From Natronomonas pharaonis DSM 2160 (lineage in GTDB: Archaea; Halobacteriota; Halobacteria; Halobacteriales; Haloarculaceae): a DNA stretch of 64,000 bases. Below are positions 53,206 through 61,130 of this stretch, piece by piece. Both the position numbers and the translations under genes were made by a program. The stretch covers positions 124,001 to 188,000 of the forward strand of contig NC_007426.1 of NCBI RefSeq assembly GCF_000026045.1. The letters run 5' to 3'. The notes below the pieces were generated by a model. The model was given only the letters and a program-made list of their open reading frames with translations. It searched no databases and had not been told where the DNA came from. How positions within the stretch are numbered: the stretch's first letter is position 1; every line of letters starts with the position of its first letter.

Positions 53206-53936
53206 AGTCGGCGAATCGTCTGTAGCGTCTCGGCGGCCTCGCGGGCGGCCGCAAGCAGGTCGCGTTTGCGGCCGATATCGCTGGTCTCTGCGGCCTGTTG
53301 GGTGAGCGCTGCGATTTCGTCGGCGAGCGTCGCCTCCGTGGAATCGAAGCCGCTACCGGTCGGCCGGCGGTCGCGGGGGGCTTTGCGTCGTCCGGTCGAC
53401 TCGTGGGCATCAGGTGTCGACGGCTCCGAGGGCTCGCTCCGTGCCGGGGGGTCGACGCGGGCGGGCCGCCGTTCGTCGGTGGTTGCAGGGCGGCGGTCGA
53501 CATCAGGTTCCGGCTCGGCTTCGGCCGGGGCGTCCGCGCCGGGGTCGCGGCCGCGCTCGGGAGCAGCCTCCGACGCCGATGGCTCGTGGGCGTCAGCCGA
53601 TGGCGCAGGCTCGGCATCCGTGTCGGTTTGCGCGTCGGTGTCGGGTGAGGCGTTCGAGCCCGCCTCGCTGTCGGCCCCAGTGTCCGCGCCAGCACCGGCG
53701 TCTGCCGGGTCCACGAGGTCGCCGTCCTCGGTGACGACCTGCTGGCAGGTCGGGCAGAACTCCTGTCCCTCGTGGCGGAAAACCGGCGAGTGACACTCGG
53801 GGCAGTGTCGGTTCGTCATGGTCGCACCCTGCAAGAGCAGCTCGCTCATCCGCTCTGAGGCCTCCCGTTTTTGCTTGTCCTGCTCGTATTTCTCGCGGAG
53901 CTTTTCGCGTTCTTTCTCCCGGTCGAAGTCGCTCAT
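53202..53936 (-). CDS. Zinc-ribbon protein, Sjogren/scleroderma autoantigen 1 (p27) type
   Basis: 244 residues from ATG 53936. It begins with a charged helix (DFDREKEREKLREKYEQDKQKREASERMSELLLQGATMT) and a CPECHSPVFRHEGQEFCPTC zinc ribbon (about 45-64), the hallmark of the archaeal/eukaryal autoantigen 1 domain. A long acidic/Pro-rich disordered region follows and ends in a helix DLLAAAREAAETLQTI. Function is unknown. It converges with hef; the two stop codons share the palindrome CTAG. Confidence 0.82.
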   Translation of the reverse strand: MSDFDREKEREKLREKYEQDKQKREASERMSELLLQGATMTNRHCPECHSPVFRHEGQEFCPTCQQVVTEDGDLVDPADAGAGADTGADSEAGSNASPDTDAQTDTDAEPAPSADAHEPSASEAAPERGRDPGADAPAEAEPEPDVDRRPATTDERRPARVDPPARSEPSEPSTPDAHESTGRRKAPRDRRPTGSGFDSTEATLADEIAALTQQAAETSDIGRKRDLLAAAREAAETLQTIRRL

Positions 53937-54030
53937 ATACGCACAAAGGCGGCTTTGCCGCAAAAGGACTGCGCTCGGCACCGCCACGGCGACCGGCGGT
54001 TTTTAACCGGTGAGGGACCCACACACCGGT

Positions 54031-54510
54031 ATGCAGGTGAAATCACGTCACCACCTCCGGTCGGACGAAATCGACGCCCTCGAAGAGCGGCTCGCCGACC
54101 GGCTCGGTGTCACCCCGGACGGCGACAGCTACGAGCGCGTCGAGTTCGACGACGTTGACCGCGAGGTCGTCCTCGTCGACGGCGAACCGCTCGTTGCCTC
54201 TTTCGACGACGACCTCTTTTTGACCGTCCGCGGGGCCAACGAGTACGCCCCCGACAGCCACGTCGTGACAGTCGACTCGGGGGCAGTCTCGTTCGTCTCC
54301 GACGGCGCGAACGTGATGCGCCCCGGTATCACGGAAGCGACAGCCGACATCGAGCCCGGCGACCTCGTTGTCATCGTCGAAGAAGCCCACGGCAAGGCAC
54401 TGGGTGTCGGCCGCGCCGAGGCCGACGGCGACGACATGGTCGGCGACTCCGGAAAGGTCGTCGAGACGCTCCACCACGTCGGCGACGACCTGTATGAATT
54501 CCACGTGTAG
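54031..54510 (+). CDS. PUA-domain RNA-binding protein, MCT-1-like
   Basis: 159 residues. The N-terminal pre-PUA domain (MQVKSRHHLRSDEIDALEERLADRLGV, then VLVDGEPLVASFDDDLFLTVRG) and C-terminal PUA domain (VVTVDSGAVSFVSDGANVMRPGITEATADIEPGDLVVIVEEAHGKALGVG) match archaeal relatives of eukaryotic MCT-1/MCTS1. These probably bind tRNA or ribosomes. The start at 54031 follows a TTTTAACC element about 28 nt earlier, so it is likely leaderless. Confidence 0.85.
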   Translation: MQVKSRHHLRSDEIDALEERLADRLGVTPDGDSYERVEFDDVDREVVLVDGEPLVASFDDDLFLTVRGANEYAPDSHVVTVDSGAVSFVSDGANVMRPGITEATADIEPGDLVVIVEEAHGKALGVGRAEADGDDMVGDSGKVVETLHHVGDDLYEFHV

Positions 54511-54642
54511 ACATACCACAGGAATCGGGCCGGCCGTCGACTGCGTTGGGGATGCATTCCGGCCACAAAGTATACCAGACGGCTGGAAGCGGCTGTCACG
54601 TCTGACGTAAGACCTATGCCGCCCGCAGTCGGTTGCTCGTAT

Positions 54643-54999
54643 ATGGGACTCATGAGCAAGCTTCTCGGCGGAAACTCCCACAGCGCCGAGGACTACGTTG
54701 AGCTGGATGTCGACGACTTCGACGCCAGCGAGGCGGGCGCGGCCTCCGTACAGGTCCGCTTCACCGACATCAGCGAGAAAAACGACGTCATCGACATCAA
54801 AGACGCCGTCTACGACGGCGACATCGTCATCGCGGACATCATCCGGCATACGACGAGCGACCGGACGATGGAACACATTCTCGACGAACTCAAGCAGGTC
54901 GCAAACGAGGTCGGCGGCGATATCGTCCAAAAGGAAGACGACCAGCTCATTATTACGCCGGCAGGCGTCGGTATCTCGCGGTCGAAAATCGGCCGATAG
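54643..54999 (+). CDS. sepF: Cell-division protein SepF
   Basis: 118 residues. The N-terminus MGLMSKLLGG is the amphipathic membrane-targeting helix and is followed by an acidic linker and the SepF core (VQVRFTDISEKNDVIDIKDAVYDGDIVIADIIRHT; DIVQKEDDQLIITPAGVGISRSKI). In archaea SepF tethers FtsZ rings to the membrane. The start at 54643 is chosen because it gives the helix; an ATG at 54652 is the alternative. It is monocistronic here. Confidence 0.92.
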   Translation: MGLMSKLLGGNSHSAEDYVELDVDDFDASEAGAASVQVRFTDISEKNDVIDIKDAVYDGDIVIADIIRHTTSDRTMEHILDELKQVANEVGGDIVQKEDDQLIITPAGVGISRSKIGR

Positions 55000-55001
55000 C
55001 G

Positions 55002-55181
55002 TCAGTCGTCGGCGGGGCCATCGTCGCCATCGCTTCGGAACCGGTCCCACAGCCAAATCAGGATGAGAAACGGCGCCAGCGGCACCAATAGCAGCATCGC
55101 GCCGATGCCGATGACGGAGTCGAGTATCTTGTTGCCGAGCGAGGTCTTCTTCGGCGTCACCGGGGTTACGGTGTCGGGCAT
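55002..55181 (-). CDS. Small single-helix membrane protein
   Basis: 59 residues with one hydrophobic stretch (about 24-44, GIGAMLLLVPLAPFLILIWLW) and an acidic C-terminus (DGDDGPADD). It resembles short uncharacterised haloarchaeal membrane proteins. It converges with sepF, two bases apart, and diverges from dnaJ. Confidence 0.65.
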   Translation of the reverse strand: MPDTVTPVTPKKTSLGNKILDSVIGIGAMLLLVPLAPFLILIWLWDRFRSDGDDGPADD

Positions 55182-55273
55182 ACGCGGCGGTAGCACCCGA
55201 TGGGGCAAAACAGTATCGCGGCGTCGTCGACCCGTTCTTTTCAAGTGTCTCAACCGTCTACCGCAGACAACGA

Positions 55274-56416
55274 ATGAGCGAGGACTTCTACTCGGTTTTG
55301 GGCGTCTCGCGGGACGCCGACGAGGACGAGATCAAACAGGCGTATCGGAAAAAGGCCTCCGAGTATCATCCGGACGTTTCGGACGACCCGAACGCCGAGG
55401 AGAAGTTCAAGCAGGTAAAGAAGGCAAAGGAGGTGCTCCTCGACGACGAGAAGCGGCGGATGTACGACCAGATGGGCCACGAGCGCTTCCAGGAGGCCGA
55501 AAAGCGCGGCGCGACCGACACCGACCGCGGCCGCGGCGGCATGGGCGGCATGGGCGGTGGCGGAATGGGAGGCATGAACGACATCTTCGAGCAGTTCTTC
55601 GGCGGTGGCGGGCGCTCCCAATCCCGCTCGGGCCCGAGGCAGGGGTCGGACCTCAAAACGCGGCTGAAAGTCGACCTCGAAGACGCCTACCACGGCGTCA
55701 CAAAGCAATTGACCGTCACCCGGCCGGAGGAGTGCCCCGACTGTGACGGGGCGGGCCATCCGCCGGACGCCGACTCGCGGACCTGTTCGGCCTGCGACGG
55801 TCGCGGCCAGCAGACGACGGTTCGGCAGACCGCGCTCGGACGCGTCCAGCAGACCCGCGAGTGCCCACAGTGTGACGGTAAGGGGACCATCTACTCCGAG
55901 ACGTGTTCGACCTGCCGCGGCGACGGGCAGGTCCGAAACGAGACCACCCTGCAGGTTGAGGTACCGGCCGGTATCCGCGACGGACAGACGCTCCGGATGG
56001 ACGGCGAGGGCGCGCCCGGCGAGAACGGCGGCCGGAAGGGCGACCTGCTCGTCGAAATCCGCATCGACGACCACGAGACCTTCGAGCGGGACGGCGACGA
56101 CCTCCGGTGTCGCCATCCGATTTCGTTCCCACAGGCGGTTTTCGGCGACACCGTCGAGGTGCCGACGCTCGACGGCGCTGTCGAGATGGACGTTCCGGCC
56201 GGCACCCAAAGCGGCGAGACGTTCCGGCTGCGGGGCAAGGGGATGCCGCGGCTCAAACGGCGCGGCCACGGCGACCTCTACGTACAGGTCCGAGTGGTCA
56301 CTCCGGAGAGTCTCAACGAGGAACAGCGGGAAGCGCTTGAGGCCTTCGCCGAAGCCGGCGGCGAGGAAATCGACGTCGAGCAGGGCTTCTTCGAGAAGCT
56401 CAAAAGCAGTTTCTAG
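55274..56416 (+). CDS. dnaJ: Chaperone DnaJ (Hsp40)
   Basis: 380 residues. J domain about 3-68 with the HPD in YHPDVSDDP, a Gly/Met-rich linker (GGMGGMGGGGMGGM), four CxxCxGxG zinc repeats (CPDCDGAG, CSACDGRG, CPQCDGKG, CSTCRGDG), then the C-terminal substrate-binding domain. It stimulates DnaK ATPase and delivers unfolded clients. dnaK and grpE, usually adjacent in haloarchaea, are not in the window nearby. It converges with sppA. Confidence 0.96.
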   Translation: MSEDFYSVLGVSRDADEDEIKQAYRKKASEYHPDVSDDPNAEEKFKQVKKAKEVLLDDEKRRMYDQMGHERFQEAEKRGATDTDRGRGGMGGMGGGGMGGMNDIFEQFFGGGGRSQSRSGPRQGSDLKTRLKVDLEDAYHGVTKQLTVTRPEECPDCDGAGHPPDADSRTCSACDGRGQQTTVRQTALGRVQQTRECPQCDGKGTIYSETCSTCRGDGQVRNETTLQVEVPAGIRDGQTLRMDGEGAPGENGGRKGDLLVEIRIDDHETFERDGDDLRCRHPISFPQAVFGDTVEVPTLDGAVEMDVPAGTQSGETFRLRGKGMPRLKRRGHGDLYVQVRVVTPESLNEEQREALEAFAEAGGEEIDVEQGFFEKLKSSF

Positions 56417-56422
56417 CGGGTT

Positions 56423-57421
56423 TCAGACCCGAAACCGGAACTCGCCTTCGGCGTCGACAAAGCGTCCGGCGAGGCCGGCACCGAAGGCGTAGGCGACGCG
56501 TTCTGCGCCACCCTGTAGTCTAGCGGCGAGGCCCTGCTGTGGTTCGAGTTCGGTCGTTTCGACCTCGGTGCCGAGCACCTCTTCGAGCCGCTCGCAGACC
56601 TCGTCTTTCGTTCCGAGGTCGTCGACCAGCCCGCGTTCGAAGGCCTCCTCTCCGAGGAAGACCTTCGCCTCCGTCTCCCGGACGGCTGACGGCTCCATCT
56701 CTCTGCCCTCGGCGACGGTTTCGACGAACTGGTCGTAGTAGTCGTCGACGATGCCCTGCAGGTACTGCCGCTCGTCGTCGCCGAGGTCGTCGAAGGGAAC
56801 GCCAGCCTCCTTGTACTCGCCGGCGGTGAGCTGTTCGTACTCGACGCCGGCCCGGTCGAGCAGCTCGGCGGCCGTCATGCGGGAGCCACGGACGCCGATA
56901 GAGCCGACGACGCTGCCGCGGCGGGCCCACAGTTCGTCGCAGCCGCTGGCTATCCAGTAGCCGCCGCTAGCACAGGCGTCGGTCGTGTAGGCGACCGTTG
57001 GGCCGTCGAAGGCCTCCGCAGCCAGCCGGATGTCGTCGCTGGGGACGACCGCGCCGCCGGGCGTGTTGAGACGCAAAAGGAGCGCCTCGACGTTGTCATC
57101 AGCGTCGGCGTCCTCGATTTGCTCGACGATATCGTCGGCACCGGGTGACCCGGGGGGCGAAAGCGGCATTCCACCGCCGCCGTCGCGGGTTATCGGTCCC
57201 TCAACGGCGACCTCGGCGACGTTGTACCCCGGCGCGAGGCTGGTGGCGATGTTGCCACCGATGCGGAGTCCAACGGTGGCGGCGACGATGACGAAGACGA
57301 CGCCAACGAGGTCGGCCATCGTCGTGGGCACCTCGATAAAGATGACCCAGCCGGCGACGGCGACGACGGCGGCAACAAAAACACCAAGTACGACTCGGCT
57401 TGCGGTTGCGATACGGCTCAT
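56423..57421 (-). CDS. sppA: Signal peptide peptidase SppA-like protease
   Basis: 332 residues from ATG 57421 (57430 is an alternative). Two hydrophobic segments near the N-terminus (about 11-30 and 39-58) anchor it. The catalytic Ser is in TDACASGGYWIASG and the Lys in LTAGEYKEAGVPFDDL, giving the Ser/Lys dyad of SppA. The conserved LLLRLNTPGGAVVPSDDI and RRGSVVGSIGVRG segments are present. It degrades leftover signal peptides in the membrane. Confidence 0.93.
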   Translation of the reverse strand: MSRIATASRVVLGVFVAAVVAVAGWVIFIEVPTTMADLVGVVFVIVAATVGLRIGGNIATSLAPGYNVAEVAVEGPITRDGGGGMPLSPPGSPGADDIVEQIEDADADDNVEALLLRLNTPGGAVVPSDDIRLAAEAFDGPTVAYTTDACASGGYWIASGCDELWARRGSVVGSIGVRGSRMTAAELLDRAGVEYEQLTAGEYKEAGVPFDDLGDDERQYLQGIVDDYYDQFVETVAEGREMEPSAVRETEAKVFLGEEAFERGLVDDLGTKDEVCERLEEVLGTEVETTELEPQQGLAARLQGGAERVAYAFGAGLAGRFVDAEGEFRFRV

Positions 57422-57467
57422 CGTCTGCATGCAAGGACGGCCACCTGTTAAAACTGGGCGACCGCGG

Positions 57468-57650
57468 CTAGACGCCAGCGCCTTTCTCGGAGAGGCCGAC
57501 AAGCAGCGAGCCGACGGCCATGAGCATCGCCGCGACCCCCGCCGCAGCACCCGGGACGGGCGTGTTGACGAAGCTCGTCGAGAGAATCAGCACGCTGCCG
57601 ACGACGAGCGCGGCGAGCCCGGCTCCGAGCTTCTGTGTATCCGTTGCCAT
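57468..57650 (-). CDS. Small membrane protein with two helices
   Basis: 60 residues with two hydrophobic stretches separated by a short loop (LGAGLAALVVGSVLILSTSFV; GAAAGVAAMLMAVGSLLVGL). No recognised motif. It lies upstream of sppA on the same strand and may be co-transcribed with it. Confidence 0.65.
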   Translation of the reverse strand: MATDTQKLGAGLAALVVGSVLILSTSFVNTPVPGAAAGVAAMLMAVGSLLVGLSEKGAGV

Positions 57651-57759
57651 ATGCGCTTTTCAGTGAGTCTCCAGCATAAAGCCAGCGGAACCGACCGGTT
57701 GGAACCGGCAACCGCTCGACTTCCGAAACGTGTATGCTCGGGACCGCCGAAGGCCGGGC

Positions 57760-58224
57760 GTGAGCGACGAACGCGACGTAGACGCCCTGCGGACCGTCGC
57801 CGACTACCAGTTCGGACGCGGGGCCGGCGAGGCGCTGTTCGACGGCGAGGTCGAAATCCAGCGGACGGGGTCGGGACGCCCACAGCAGGTGCTGGTCGAT
57901 GGCGAGCGGGTCGTCTCCTACGGGACTGACGGACGGGTTACACTGAGTGCCGTCGGCGGAAAACGACTGCAGACAGCGCTGTCGCCGCCTGCCTACCGCG
58001 TCATCGTCGGCGACGACAGCGAGCCGTTCGTCCGCGATGAAAAGAACGTTTTCGCGAAGTTCGTCCGCGAGGTCGACCCCGCGATTCGCCCCGGCGACGA
58101 GGTACTCGTCGAACACTACGACGGCGACCTTCTGGCGGTCGGGCGAGCGGAGCTTTCCGCCGCCGCGATGGCCGACTTCGAAACCGGGATGGCGGTCGCG
58201 GTCCGCGACGGGAATCCGGAGTAA
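57760..58224 (+). CDS. PUA-domain protein
   Basis: 154 residues from a GTG start at 57760 (reads [41 protein letters not shown]); the frame is open further left but without family sequence. The C-terminal PUA domain is [55 protein letters not shown]. It probably binds RNA; a modification target is not visible. It is 62 bp before the NAC gene on the same strand. Confidence 0.8.
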   Translation: MSDERDVDALRTVADYQFGRGAGEALFDGEVEIQRTGSGRPQQVLVDGERVVSYGTDGRVTLSAVGGKRLQTALSPPAYRVIVGDDSEPFVRDEKNVFAKFVREVDPAIRPGDEVLVEHYDGDLLAVGRAELSAAAMADFETGMAVAVRDGNPE

Positions 58225-58286
58225 ACAGCCGACCACGACGTGGCGGAACATCAGGCTTTTTGCACCGCCGTACCGTCTGTACACGT

Positions 58287-58661
58287 ATGTTCGGAGGAGG
58301 CGGCGGACTGAACCCGCGCAAGATGAAGCAGATGATGAACCAGATGGGTATCGACCTCGAAGAAATCGACGCCGAGGAGGTCGTCATCCGTACAGCCGAC
58401 GAGGAACTCGTCTTCGACGACGCTGAGGTCCAACTAATGGACGCTCAGGGCCAGCAGACCTATCAGGTCGTCGGCGAGCCCGAGAGTCGCGAGCGAGGCG
58501 ACAGCGGCTCCGAAGACGACAGCGAGACCGAAAGCGGCGGCGAGTTCTCCGAGGACGATGTCGAAATCGTCGCCCAGCGGGCCGGCGTCAGCGAATCGAC
58601 AGCCCGGGAGACGCTCGAGGAGACCGGCGACCTCGCGGCGGCCGTCCAGAAGCTGGAGTGA
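58287..58661 (+). CDS. nac: Nascent polypeptide-associated complex protein, alpha type
   Basis: 124 residues. [64 protein letters not shown] is the NAC domain and [36 protein letters not shown] the C-terminal UBA domain. It binds nascent chains at the ribosome exit. Its stop codon overlaps the GTG start of trmI (GTGA). Confidence 0.95.
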   Translation: MFGGGGGLNPRKMKQMMNQMGIDLEEIDAEEVVIRTADEELVFDDAEVQLMDAQGQQTYQVVGEPESRERGDSGSEDDSETESGGEFSEDDVEIVAQRAGVSESTARETLEETGDLAAAVQKLE

Positions 58662-59410
58662 CACGCGCCGACCGCCGCGTGCTCGTCGTACGCGGCAACC
58701 GCGAGTTCCTGCTTGAGCCGGGCGCGACACAGGAAACAGACCTCGGGGTGCTCGAACTCCCGGAGGACATCGAGCCCGGCACGACCGTCGAGACGCATCT
58801 GGACGAATCCTTCGAGGTCCGCCGGCTCCGCGGCCCGGACCTCTTCGACCATCTCGAACGAACCGGCGCGCCGATGATGCCCCGCGACATCGGCCTCGTC
58901 GTCGGTCACACCGGCGTCGCTGCGGGCGACCGAGCACTCGACGCCGGCACTGGAACGGGCGTGCTCGCGGCGTATCTCGGCCGGCTCGGCGTCGAGGTGA
59001 CGACCTACGAGCGCGACCCCGAGTTCGCCGAGGTCGCACGCGAGAACATGGAGACGGCGGGCGTCGCCGACAATGTCACCGTCGAGACCGGCGATATCGC
59101 AGCCACCATCGACGACCTCAAGGGACCGTTCGACCTGATAACGCTTGATACCGGCGACGCCCCCGAGGTCGTCGCACAGGCCGACGACCTGCTCGCGTCC
59201 GGCGGCTTCATCGCCACGTACTCGCCGTTTGTCGAGACAGCGCGGGCGTGCGCCGAGGCGGCACGTGAGGCTGGCCTCGACGATGTCGAGACGCTGGAGA
59301 CCATTCAGCGGGAGATGGACTTCGACGACCGCGGCTCTCGCCCCTCGACGGCCGGGGTCGGACACACCGGCTATCTCACGTTTGCGCGGTTTCTGCCGTC
59401 GCTCGAATGA
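58658..59410 (+). CDS. trmI: tRNA (adenine-N1)-methyltransferase TrmI
   Basis: 250 residues, GTG start overlapping the nac stop. The AdoMet motif is [39 protein letters not shown] (about 89-127); the N-terminal beta domain ([26 protein letters not shown]) and [15 protein letters not shown] region match TrmI. It makes m1A57/58 in the tRNA T-loop. It converges with the next gene and overlaps it by 35 bp at the 3' end. Confidence 0.93.
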   Translation: MTRADRRVLVVRGNREFLLEPGATQETDLGVLELPEDIEPGTTVETHLDESFEVRRLRGPDLFDHLERTGAPMMPRDIGLVVGHTGVAAGDRALDAGTGTGVLAAYLGRLGVEVTTYERDPEFAEVARENMETAGVADNVTVETGDIAATIDDLKGPFDLITLDTGDAPEVVAQADDLLASGGFIATYSPFVETARACAEAAREAGLDDVETLETIQREMDFDDRGSRPSTAGVGHTGYLTFARFLPSLE

Positions 59411-59942
59411 GCGACAGGAGCTCCGTTTCGAAGGCGTCGGGCGCAACATCGACCCACCGTTCGACGCCGTCGCTTGGGTACGCACCACCTGCGACGAGGA
59501 ACCCATCCTCGTACCACAGCGCCAACGCGCCGACAACATCGACTGTGGCTCCGTCAGCATCGACGGTCCCATAGAACGGTGTCAGCGCCGCCTCGGCGTC
59601 CGCAACGCGGACCGACCGGGTGTCGCCGGCGGAGACACCCTCGATGCCGCGGGCGCGGAGTTCGGCTGCGAAATCCTGTTTTGATTCTCTGACCGCGTGC
59701 GGTCTGCCAACCGTCTCGAGAAGCGGCGGCGACGGAGAGACGGCGAGCCGTGAACTGAAAAAGAACCGCCAGACACGGTCTGGGCCACCGGCAGCGGCGA
59801 TGCGCTCCCGGAGGTCGGCGTCCTCGTAGATGACGGTCTCAGCACGGACTGAAACGCCGAACCCCTCGAAGACGGTCCGGCTGCGGTTCTTCGCGTGGGT
59901 CCAGCCGCCGTCCAGCGCCGACTCGGGAACGGGCACCGACAT
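59376..59942 (-). CDS. Hypothetical protein
   Basis: 188 residues from ATG 59942 (MSVPVPESALDGGWTHAKNRSRTVFEGFGVSVRAETVIY). Mixed alpha/beta composition with RVWRFFFSSRLAVSPSPP and ALALWYEDGFLVAGGAYP; no membrane segment or known motif. Its 3' end overlaps trmI by 35 bp in the opposite direction, which constrains both coding tails. It lies 53 bp upstream of the direction of fni on the same strand but is not obviously in an operon. Confidence 0.7.
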   Translation of the reverse strand: MSVPVPESALDGGWTHAKNRSRTVFEGFGVSVRAETVIYEDADLRERIAAAGGPDRVWRFFFSSRLAVSPSPPLLETVGRPHAVRESKQDFAAELRARGIEGVSAGDTRSVRVADAEAALTPFYGTVDADGATVDVVGALALWYEDGFLVAGGAYPSDGVERWVDVAPDAFETELLSLIRATAETAQT

Positions 59943-59995
59943 GCAGCCGTATTGGGCTGAGCCGGTCAAAAATGTGAGCAGAGAGGTCGCCAGAG

Positions 59996-61072
59996 TCAGT
60001 CGCCGCGCTGCTCGACGTACTGGCGGGTCCCGCCCAGAAGTACGTAGTCAGTCTCTTGGAGGTCGGCGACTGTCGGCGAACCGGTGACGAACATCGCCGT
60101 CCGGAGTTCAGTTTTCAAATCCTCGATGCGCTCGACGACGGCTTCGGTGCCCGATGCGGCCGGTTCGAGGAACGGCTTGGCGAGACCGCCGGCGCGGGCT
60201 CCCAAGGCGATGGCCTTCGCGACATCGAGGCCCGTTCGGACGCCGCCGCTGGCGACGACGCAGTCGTGTTCGGCGGCGCATTCGAGCGTGCTGACCGCGG
60301 TCGGGACGCCCCACTCGCGGAACAGTTCGCCGACGCGCTCCTGTCTGGAGGCCCCGACGGCGGCCGCGCGGTAGGCTTCGACGCCGGACCACGTCGTACC
60401 GCCCTTGCCGGCGACGTCGATTGCGTCAACGCCGGCATCGGCGAGCCGGCGTGCCGTTTCAGCGGCGAACCCGTTGCCGGTCTCCTTGACGACGACCGGC
60501 ACTGAGAGACCGTCGACGACCCGTTCGATGGCCGGCAAGCATCCCCGAGCGTCGACATCGCCCTCCGGCTGGACCGCTTCCTGCAGGAAGTTCAAGTGGA
60601 CGGCGAGCGCGTCGGCGTCTATCATCTCGACGGCGCGTTCGACGGTTTCGAGGTCGTACTCTTTGAGCTGTGCGGCCCCGAGGTTCCCGTAGAGAAACGC
60701 GTCCGGGGCGGCCTCGCGGACGACGGTGTAGGATTCGAGGACGCCCTCGTCGTCGAGTTCAAGCCCGGCCCGTTGGCTGCCGACGCCCATCGCGATACCT
60801 GTCTCGGCGGCGGCGGCCGCAAGCGCCCGGTTGATATCGGTCGTGTTGGCGTGGCCGCCGGTCATGCTCTCGATGACTATCGGCGCGTCGAGTTCAGCAC
60901 CGAGGAAGGGGATGCTGGTGTCGATATCATCGTAGTGGACGTCGGGCAACGCCTCGTGAACCAGACGGACATCGCCGAGCCCGGTGCCGCCGGATTCGAC
61001 ATCTTCTTCGCGGATGATTCGCACGTGGTCGTCCTTGCGGTCCTCCGTCTCAGACGGCTCCGAGTCCGGCAT
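59996..61072 (-). CDS. fni: Isopentenyl-diphosphate delta-isomerase, type 2 (FMN-dependent)
   Basis: 358 residues, TIM barrel. [16 protein letters not shown] near the start, [106 protein letters not shown] and the phosphate-binding loop identify type 2 IDI. It needs reduced FMN and interconverts IPP and DMAPP for membrane lipids, carotenoids and quinones. Confidence 0.95.
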
Positions 61073-61130
61073 TGTCGCCGGCTACAGGGTCAGGAACGAA
61101 AAGGTTTGCCGATGTAGTCGAAACCGGTGG

